Below the pieces are notes generated by a model. That model saw nothing but the letters and a program-made list of their open reading frames with translations, searched no databases and was not told where the DNA came from. From contig AYMW01000003.1 of the NCBI GenBank assembly GCA_000496475.1, forward strand, positions 1-64,000: DNA of 64,000 nucleotides, given 5' to 3'. The translations under genes and the position numbers were made by a program. This document shows, in pieces, positions 58,059 to 64,000 of this stretch. Source of the DNA: Betaproteobacteria bacterium MOLA814. Lineage in GTDB: Bacteria > Pseudomonadota > Gammaproteobacteria > Burkholderiales > Burkholderiaceae_C. Each line of letters begins with the position of its first letter. Within the stretch, counting starts at the first letter, position 1.

Positions 58059-59624
58059 ATGCAATACATAAGAAAAATAAAACTCATTAATTATAAAAGA
58101 TTTAAGGAGTTTGAAGTCGAATTTGATTCAAAGATTAATACTATCATTGGAGATAATGAAGCCGGTAAAAGCTCAATACTACAGGCAATCGAGCTACTTT
58201 CCAGTGGAAGCAGGCATAAAGTTGAGACAGCAGGTATTGAGTCCATTCTTAATAAAAACTCGATAACTGAATTTTTAGCGGGTGAAAAGACTTTTGATAC
58301 ATTACCCGAAATTCATGTCGAAGCTTACTTGAGTGATGAAAAAAACCCTGATCTTTTCGGAAATCATAATTCGAATAACACGAACGCCAGCGGCCTGCAT
58401 ATGGCCTGCCTACCAAACGAAGAGTTAGTCAGTGAAATAAATCAAGTTTTAGCATTAGATAACGGAAACTTTCCATTTGAATTTTACATCGTGAAATTCA
58501 TTACTTTTAATGGTGAGGCATATTCTGGTTATCGCCGTTTCCTTAAGTGTTTAACAATAGATAGTTCAAGAATAAATAGCGAACATGCAAACAACGAATA
58601 CATAAGAACAGTTTATGACTCCACCGTAGAGCATACAAATAGAGTAAGCCTGAGCAACGAATATCGTTTACAGAAAATAAAATTCAAAGAAAATAATCTT
58701 AAAGAGATCAATAAAGGGTTAGGTAGTTACGAGCTAGCTATACGCTCAGGGTCAAAATACAACCTAGAAGCTGACATCACGCTGACTCAAGGTGACATCC
58801 CCATAGATGCTAGGGGCCAAGGCCAGCAGTGCTTCATAAAAACTGAATTCGCTCTGAATCGTAATGCTGAAAATAATGTGCTAGATACTCTTCTTTTAGA
58901 GGAGCCAGAAAATCACCTTAGCCACAGCAATATGAAGAAACTTATTTCAATAATATCGGAGTCACATAAAAATCAAATAATTATTGCAACACACAGTAGT
59001 TTAATTAGTACCCGCTTGGATTTAAGGAAGTCAATACTTTTAAATAGTAGTAGCGATAAACCGATTAAGCTAAATGATCTCTCTCCTTCAACTTCAAATT
59101 TTTTTATGAAAGCACCAGATAACAATATTCTTGAGTTCGTACTTTCAAGAAAAGTTATGCTTGTTGAAGGCAATGCAGAATATATGCTAATTGATGCAAT
59201 GTACAAAAGGACCACTAAGAGGACGCTAGAAGAAGACGATGTACATATCATATCTGTAGGTGGAACCAGCTTTAAACAGTACATGGAGCTGGCAAAAAAA
59301 CTCAAAATCAGAGCGGCAATAATTCGTGATAATGATAATAACTACCAAAGAATATGTGTAGATAACTACGTTGACGATATAGCCGACAATATTAAGGTTT
59401 TTTTTAGTACTAGTAATGATAGCTATACCTTTGAGGTCTGTCTCTATCATGAGAACAAGGCAGTATGCGATAAATTATTTTCTGGCGGAAATATAAAGAA
59501 ATCACCTCTTGAATTCATGTTGGATAACAAGGCGGAAAGTTCATTCAGGCTTGTAGAAAATCATCCAGAAGGCTTAGTTCCCCCAGAATATATTCAGCAG
59601 GCGATAAAATGGATAAACGAGTAG
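58059..59624 (+). CDS. OLD-family ATP-dependent nuclease, GajA-like (Gabija-type)
   Basis: A 521-residue AAA ATPase/TOPRIM protein. Walker A is GDNEAGKS (31-38), an ABC-like signature region ARGQGQQ lies at 251-257, Walker B is LLLEEPENHL (278-287), and the H-loop histidine is His312 in ATHSS. The TOPRIM domain has Glu370 in MLVEG and Asp424/Asp426 in RDNDNN, the expected metal ligands, and ends with PEYIQQAIKWI as in OLD proteins. The domain order ATPase-TOPRIM equals that of GajA, a nucleotide-sensing DNA nickase of the Gabija antiphage system (known for the family). It overlaps the helicase gene by 16 bases. Composition is strikingly AT-rich (58081-58140: 13 G/C in 60), so recent transfer is likely. 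Confidence 0.88.
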   Translation: MQYIRKIKLINYKRFKEFEVEFDSKINTIIGDNEAGKSSILQAIELLSSGSRHKVETAGIESILNKNSITEFLAGEKTFDTLPEIHVEAYLSDEKNPDLFGNHNSNNTNASGLHMACLPNEELVSEINQVLALDNGNFPFEFYIVKFITFNGEAYSGYRRFLKCLTIDSSRINSEHANNEYIRTVYDSTVEHTNRVSLSNEYRLQKIKFKENNLKEINKGLGSYELAIRSGSKYNLEADITLTQGDIPIDARGQGQQCFIKTEFALNRNAENNVLDTLLLEEPENHLSHSNMKKLISIISESHKNQIIIATHSSLISTRLDLRKSILLNSSSDKPIKLNDLSPSTSNFFMKAPDNNILEFVLSRKVMLVEGNAEYMLIDAMYKRTTKRTLEEDDVHIISVGGTSFKQYMELAKKLKIRAAIIRDNDNNYQRICVDNYVDDIADNIKVFFSTSNDSYTFEVCLYHENKAVCDKLFSGGNIKKSPLEFMLDNKAESSFRLVENHPEGLVPPEYIQQAIKWINE

Positions 59625-60646
59625 TATTAGCAGTAGCTGGATCGGGAAAAACAAACAGTATTATTAAATCACTTGAGAATAATAGCCGATGTTTAATAAT
59701 TACTTATACCGAAAATAATACGCGAAACCTAAAAAATAGGGTAATTAAAAAATTCGGAAAAATCCCTGGCGGGGTTCGTATCTATAGCTACTTTACTTTT
59801 TTATATTCATTTTGCTTTAGGCCCATATGTGGCTACGAGCTGAAGACTAAGGGCATTAACTTTAACTACCCTTTGCCACAATACTCACAACGCTCTAAAA
59901 ATAATTCAAGAGAGCATTATATTGATAGTAATGATCGGCTGTATGCTAATCGCATAGCTAAATTACTAATCGAGTTTGATGCAGTCCCTGATGTTATTCA
60001 GAGAGTAGAGAAGTTCTATGACACGGTGTATTTTGATGAAATACAAGATTTTGCTGCCAACGATTTCAATCTAGTATGTTCCTTATCGAAAGCAAATTTA
60101 GATATACAATTGGTAGGAGACTTTTATCAGCATACTTTTGATACTAGCCGTGATGGAAATACTCAAAATTCATTGCATGAATGTTTTGATAAATACTGCG
60201 TCAAACTAAATAAAGCAGGATTTAAAGTGGATTTAACATCTCTATCTAATAGTCATCGTTGTAGCCCGACTGTTTGTTCTTTTGTATCGAAAAACATAGG
60301 GATCAATATTTTATCTCATCGTAAAGATGAAGTTGTGGTGAAGTATGTTGATAATGTTGCTGAAATTGATTCAATCTTCAATAATGGCTCAGTTGTTAAA
60401 CTCTTTTATCGAAAAAGTGACAGCTATACAGGAAATACTGCTAATTGGGGAAATACGAAAGGGTTAGATCACTTTCAAGATGTATGTGTTGTATTAAACC
60501 CAACAACTCTTAAGGCTTTTGATAGTTCCACTTTAGACAAGCTTAAACCAATAACAAAGAATAAGCTTTATGTAGCTTGCACTAGAGCAAAAGGAAATTT
60601 GTACTTTGTTCCTGAAACATCATTGGAGAAATATAAGGCGTTGTGA
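59609..60646 (+). CDS. Compact UvrD/Rep-like superfamily 1 helicase, GajB-like
   Basis: A 345-residue SF1A helicase. Motif I is AVAGSGKT (8-15), motif II VYFDEIQDFA, motif III LVGDFYQHTFD, motif IV LSNSHRCSP, a degenerate motif V TKGLDHFQDVCVVL, and motif VI NKLYVACTRAKGNLYF. All nucleotide-binding motifs are present. It is clearly shorter than Bacillus GajB (about 490 residues) and lacks the usual N-terminal Q motif and much of the 1B/2B insertions. The start at 59609 overlaps the nuclease gene by 16 bases in another frame, so the two are coupled. Class 2 OLD nucleases paired with UvrD-like helicases are the Gabija layout; function here is inferred. Confidence 0.85.
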   Translation: MDKRVVLAVAGSGKTNSIIKSLENNSRCLIITYTENNTRNLKNRVIKKFGKIPGGVRIYSYFTFLYSFCFRPICGYELKTKGINFNYPLPQYSQRSKNNSREHYIDSNDRLYANRIAKLLIEFDAVPDVIQRVEKFYDTVYFDEIQDFAANDFNLVCSLSKANLDIQLVGDFYQHTFDTSRDGNTQNSLHECFDKYCVKLNKAGFKVDLTSLSNSHRCSPTVCSFVSKNIGINILSHRKDEVVVKYVDNVAEIDSIFNNGSVVKLFYRKSDSYTGNTANWGNTKGLDHFQDVCVVLNPTTLKAFDSSTLDKLKPITKNKLYVACTRAKGNLYFVPETSLEKYKAL

Positions 60647-60677
60647 GTGATCTATGCTTAAGAGAACGTATACTATA

Positions 60678-61395
60678 GTAGTCGAAGGTCTCTAACCTCC
60701 CACCCCCACAACACACTGCATACGGATCCGCACAGGGATTTTCCCAAAAACGCTTAAAGCAAGCTGGCCGATAAGCGCCGACTTAGCCCAATGCTGGTTA
60801 CTGCTTGTGCGCCAACCTTCCTAAACCCGGTCGGGCACAAGAATTTGAGCTGCACAGGCTCCTAACTGATCGCTAGGTTCAGGCCGGCGCCGTGTCCCAA
60901 CCATTACGATGGGCGTGTGCCTACTAAGCCATCTGAAGACTTTGGCAGACTTTTGCTGACTTCTGGTGAATCACTGCACCGGTTACCCAGCACAGCGCTA
61001 TCGGTGTGCATCTGGTTCGCTCTCTTTGGGCGATACACCCCAAAGAGCCAAGGCACTTATTTACCAGATCCTCACTGGGTTTATTGCCGATCGCTTATCA
61101 GGCAGATCTCCCCAGATAAGAACATGAACTTCCCCCGCGCAACTGCATCATTGACGGTGGCCGTTAGATCACATGGCTTCGTCGTCTTGTGCCAACCCGC
61201 CTCCAGCCTACGCCTCATATGATGTTGTTGTTCATCGGCTCGCAGTTGTGCGTCCGCCTTCCGTCAGACCAAACCGCATGGTCAAGCCCTTGCCGTTCGC
61301 TAGTAGTTACCGTCTAGTCCCAACATGGTTTTAGACGGTGACATTCCTACAGAGGGCTTTCACTGCATTAGTTCATACCCATACTGGGCGTACAC
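60678..61395 (-). mobile_element. ORF-less group IIC intron-like element, copy B
   Basis: A 718-nt minus-strand element, directly repeated with copy A (60973-61032 differs from 57541-57600 at one base of 60, while other parts are more diverged). The 5' end GTGTACGCCCAG starts at 61395, directly after the T-tract of the BMP-gene terminator. The 3' end reads CTAC at 60678. The domain-V-like hairpin (about 60711-60738) has a mismatch in its lower stem (CCCTG against CAGTG), so this copy may be decaying. No reverse transcriptase ORF is present; a 101-codon plus-strand frame inside it is not a gene. Confidence 0.7.
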
Positions 61396-61428
61396 AAAAA
61401 AGGGCCAGCCGCATTGCTGCGCTGGCCC
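61396..61428 (-). terminator. Rho-independent terminator of the BMP-family gene
   Basis: On the minus strand GGGCCAGC (61428-61421) pairs with GCTGGCCC (61409-61402) across an 11-base loop and is followed by six T residues (61401-61396). It terminates the lipoprotein gene and is the apparent insertion target of intron-like copy B. Confidence 0.9.
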
Positions 61429-61432
61429 CAGC

Positions 61433-61453
61433 ACACAAGCCATTGGCTTGTGT
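61433..61453 (-). other. Second strong hairpin after the BMP-family gene
   Basis: ACACAAGCC (61433-61441) and GGCTTGTGT (61445-61453) form a 9-bp stem with a 3-base loop, between the stop codon and the terminator. It may stabilise the 3' end of the mRNA. Confidence 0.6.
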
Positions 61454-61471
61454 TGAACGCTCTAGCGTTGG

Positions 61472-62614
61472 TCAGTTTCCAGGTACTTGACCTTGAACAC
61501 CCTTCACGTAGAACTTAACGCCGCCCAAGAAACCGTCGTCAGCCGTTGTGCCCGCAGCAATTTGCTCTTTGCCGGTGTTGTCCACGATTGGGCCTGTCCA
61601 TACAGCGAAGCTGCCGTCTTTGAAGCCTGCACGTACTTCATTAATTTTTGCCTTGATGTCTGCTGGCACGTCTTCAGCCACATTCACCATGTCGATGGCG
61701 CCTTCTTTAACGCCCCACCACACACTGCCAGTCGCCCATGTGCCGTTGAGCGCATCATTCACAGCCTTGGTGTAATAAGGCGTCCAGTTGATCACTGCAG
61801 AGCCCAAATGGGCCTTTGGCGCGTAAGCGGTCATGTCAGAATCCCAGCCAAATGCGCGCTTGCCGTTTTTCTCAGCGGTTTGCAACACAGCAGATGAGTC
61901 GGTGTTTTGCATCAGCACGTCAGCGCCGCCGTTGATCAACGACTGGGCCGCTTCTGTTTCTTTTGGTGGGTTGAACCACTCACCTACCCAGACCACATTG
62001 GTCTTGATGGCTGGGTTCACAGATTGCGCACCCATGGTGAAGCTGTTGATATTGCGAATCACTTCAGGAATTGGCACTGAGCCGACCACACCCAAGGTGT
62101 TGGTCTTGGTCATGGCACCCGCAATAATGCCGGCCATGTAAGCACCTTGGTAGGTGCGGCTGTCATAGGTGCGCATGTTGGGGCCTGACTTGTAGCCAGT
62201 CGCATGCTCAAACTTCACGTCGGCAAAGTCAGGCGCGATTTTTAACATGGGCTCCATGTAACCAAATGTGGTGCCGAAAATCAGCTTGTTGCCTTGGGAA
62301 GCCAGGTCACGAATCACGCGTTCGGCGTCGGCGCTCTCAGGAACGTTTTCGACATAGCTGGTCACAATCTTGTCACCAAAGGCCGCCTGCACCTCCGCGC
62401 GGGCGCGGTCGTGGGCGTAAGTCCAACCACCGTCGCCAACTGGGCCAACGTAGGCGAATGCCACTTTTAACGGCTCCACCACGATGGCAGCTGCCGGCGC
62501 TGCGGCTTCAGGCGCAGCGGCCTCTTCTTTTTTGCCACAACCGACCAATACGGCGGCGGACAACGCTGTCAAAGCTGCTAGCTTGACCAGCGAGCGGATA
62601 TTCACAGTAGACAT
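61472..62614 (-). CDS. BMP-family ABC transporter substrate-binding lipoprotein
   Basis: A 380-residue lipoprotein: signal peptide with lipobox LVGC, then an Ala/Glu/Pro linker and the BMP fold (VAFAYVGPVGDGGWTYAHDRAR, NLAS-type helix, GTTFGYMEP, AYMAGIIAGAM). BMP (PnrA-like) proteins bind nucleosides or bases. The purine deaminases to the left and the two nucleoside-type permeases to the right support purine uptake. A strong terminator ends the gene. Confidence 0.92.
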   Translation of the reverse strand: MSTVNIRSLVKLAALTALSAAVLVGCGKKEEAAAPEAAAPAAAIVVEPLKVAFAYVGPVGDGGWTYAHDRARAEVQAAFGDKIVTSYVENVPESADAERVIRDLASQGNKLIFGTTFGYMEPMLKIAPDFADVKFEHATGYKSGPNMRTYDSRTYQGAYMAGIIAGAMTKTNTLGVVGSVPIPEVIRNINSFTMGAQSVNPAIKTNVVWVGEWFNPPKETEAAQSLINGGADVLMQNTDSSAVLQTAEKNGKRAFGWDSDMTAYAPKAHLGSAVINWTPYYTKAVNDALNGTWATGSVWWGVKEGAIDMVNVAEDVPADIKAKINEVRAGFKDGSFAVWTGPIVDNTGKEQIAAGTTADDGFLGGVKFYVKGVQGQVPGN

Positions 62615-62693
62615 GACATCACTCCAAGGTAATTAAAAAACGACACACAACAAAAGTTTTCGCCAGCGCGCGAACGCGCTTCACATGACGACA

Positions 62694-63611
62694 TTATGAA
62701 TTAGGCTGAAAGGGTTTCCCTATGCTTTGCGGCATATTTAGGCGAATCCACTGCGGATTTCGCGAAATTAAGACCAACACCACTATGGTGGCTAAGTAGG
62801 GCATCATGTTTAAAAATTGGCTGCTGATGTGCACACCCGCGGCTTGCAACTGAAATTGCAGCATGGTCACCCCACCAAACAAATACGCACCTAGCAGCAC
62901 ACGAATGGGACGCCACGTGGCAAACGTGGTGAGCGCCAGTGCGATCCAACCCTTGCCAGCAGTCATACCCTCTACCCACAGTGGTGTGTAAACGGTTGAC
63001 ACATAGGCGCCCGCCAGTCCACACAAGGCACCTCCGGCCATGACAGCACCAAGACGAATGAGGCGCACGTTGTATCCCAGCGCGTGGGCGGACTGTGGCG
63101 ACTCGCCCACGCTTCTAAGCACCAAACCTGAACGGGTCTTAAAGAAAAACCACATCATGCCAGCCGTGATGCACATCGCAATGTAGACCATCGGATGTTG
63201 AGAAAAGAACGCCTCGCCAACAAACGGCAAATCACCTAGCAATGGAATTTTGTATTGCACCGCTTCTGGCAGCTTTTCTTTGACATAGGACGTTCCAGCA
63301 AAAGCCGACAACCCAGCACCAAACAAACTCAAGGCCAAGCCAGTGGCGTATTGGTTGGTTCCCAACCAAATCACCAGCCAGCCAAACAAGGCCGCCATGG
63401 CGGCGCCTACGAGCATGCCTGCGCCAAAACCCATCACGCTAGAGCCTGTATGCACCACCGCGGCAAAGCCCGCCAAAGCAGAGCACAGCATCATGCCCTC
63501 GGCACCCAAATTCAAAATACCGGCTTTCTCGTTGATCAACAAGCCAAGAGAAGCCAACGCCAAAATTGTCCCCGCATCTAAGGCTGCGGCAACCAGTAAT
63601 GCACTGCTCAT
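62694..63611 (-). CDS. ABC transporter permease (nucleoside/purine type), second subunit
   Basis: A 305-residue BPD_transp_2 permease with about eight helices. LASLGLLINEKAGILNLGAEGMMLCSALAGF is the family signature, and TRSGLVLRSVGESPQSAHALGYNV the coupling loop. The start at 63611 overlaps the stop of the upstream permease by ATGA; the longer frame to 63935 only reads through that neighbour in another frame. Confidence 0.92.
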   Translation of the reverse strand: MSSALLVAAALDAGTILALASLGLLINEKAGILNLGAEGMMLCSALAGFAAVVHTGSSVMGFGAGMLVGAAMAALFGWLVIWLGTNQYATGLALSLFGAGLSAFAGTSYVKEKLPEAVQYKIPLLGDLPFVGEAFFSQHPMVYIAMCITAGMMWFFFKTRSGLVLRSVGESPQSAHALGYNVRLIRLGAVMAGGALCGLAGAYVSTVYTPLWVEGMTAGKGWIALALTTFATWRPIRVLLGAYLFGGVTMLQFQLQAAGVHISSQFLNMMPYLATIVVLVLISRNPQWIRLNMPQSIGKPFQPNS

Positions 63612-64000
63612 TGGGCACGCCTCCAAGTAATTTGTTTGGCAATAAGCATGTCGCAGGCCAGCAAGCTGAACAACAGCAGACCCTGGAACACACCTGTAAT
63701 GGATTTGGGCAAGCCCATGCGCGATTGCGCCAACTCGCCACCTATATAAAACATACTCATCAGCAAGGCAGACAACACCGCTCCCGCAGGGTGAAGCCGC
63801 CCAACGAAAGCCACAATAATGGCGGCAAAACCGTACCCGGCCGGCACGTAAGGCGTGAGCTGGCCGATTGGCCCAGCCACTTCCAGACCACCTGCCAAAC
63901 CAGCAAAACCGCCACTGATAAGCAGCGCAGTCCACAATCCCCTGCGCGCAGAAAACCCTGCGTACCGTGCAGCAGCAGGTGCCATGCCGCCAACTTGTTG
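63608..64000 (-). CDS. ABC transporter permease (nucleoside/purine type), first subunit, 3' part
   Basis: 131 codons open to the window edge; the N-terminus lies outside. PAAARYAGFSARRGLWTALLISGGFAGLAGGLEVAGP and GYGFAAIIVAFVGRLHPAGAVLSALLMSMFYIGGE are typical of the NupB/YufP-like permease. The internal Met at 63985 is not the start, since the frame continues upstream (QQVGG). The ATPase gene is presumably further right. Confidence 0.9.
   Translation of the reverse strand, partial: QQVGGMAPAAARYAGFSARRGLWTALLISGGFAGLAGGLEVAGPIGQLTPYVPAGYGFAAIIVAFVGRLHPAGAVLSALLMSMFYIGGELAQSRMGLPKSITGVFQGLLLFSLLACDMLIAKQITWRRAQ

Noticed and set aside
60917-61222. Open frame of 101 codons (plus strand) inside intron-like copy B
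   Set aside because: It lies antisense within a structured RNA-like element, has no ribosome binding site or known domain, and the matching frame in copy A is interrupted. Such frames in group II intron DNA are common misannotations.
57254-61395. Composite transposon or insertion sequences flanking the defence genes
   Set aside because: No transposase frame and no terminal inverted repeats in either repeat; the ends and inner motifs fit class C introns better.

Overview
The window looks like chromosome from a betaproteobacterium of the order Burkholderiales, most likely the family Comamonadaceae. This is inferred from protein sequences and from the gene order yicC-gmk-rpoZ-spoT, rph-rdgB-hemW and leuCDB-asd-fimV-truA-trpFBA-accD. 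No rRNA is present to confirm it. Most of the window has the composition and dense packing of a core chromosome, with many ATGA start/stop overlaps.

Layout. 1-3729: the 5' part of a large secreted adhesin of the two-partner secretion type (minus strand), open at the window edge. 4136-9765: a small unknown protein, a ChaC-like gamma-glutamylcyclotransferase, a MATE exporter, a 3-hydroxyisobutyrate-dehydrogenase-like enzyme, tRNA-Ser(UGA) and hemW. 9819-17221: rdgB, rph, yicC, gmk, rpoZ, spoT, azlCD and greB. 17330-30043: tRNA-Arg(ACG), the leucine genes leuCDB, a MerR/CDF metal-efflux pair, asd, fimV, truA, trpFBA and accD. 30136-37484: Smr protein, RadC, FKBP isomerase, ispH, alaS and gabD.

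37586-49653 is a complete urea module. The urease operon ureD-A-hupE-B-C-E-F-G (plus) converges on the urea ABC transporter operon urtABCDE (minus). urtA is preceded by a good sigma-54 promoter match and an NtrC-like site, so urea uptake, nickel supply, urease maturation and hydrolysis can be controlled by nitrogen status. 49736-54781 holds rfaH, a CNNM/CorC protein, apaH, rhlE and dcd. 54816-57222 and 61472-64000 form a purine salvage cluster: guanine deaminase, a probable adenine deaminase, a BMP-family lipoprotein and two nucleoside-type ABC permeases.

That purine cluster is interrupted by the most interesting region, 57254-61395. It contains a very AT-rich two-gene plus-strand cassette: an OLD-family ATPase/TOPRIM nuclease and a compact UvrD-like helicase, the architecture of Gabija antiphage defence. 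The cassette is bracketed by two related minus-strand elements of about 710 bp that I read as group IIC introns lacking any reverse transcriptase gene. The right-hand copy begins immediately after the T-tract of the BMP gene's terminator, the known insertion preference of class C introns. No CRISPR array, transposase, integrase or rRNA gene was seen.
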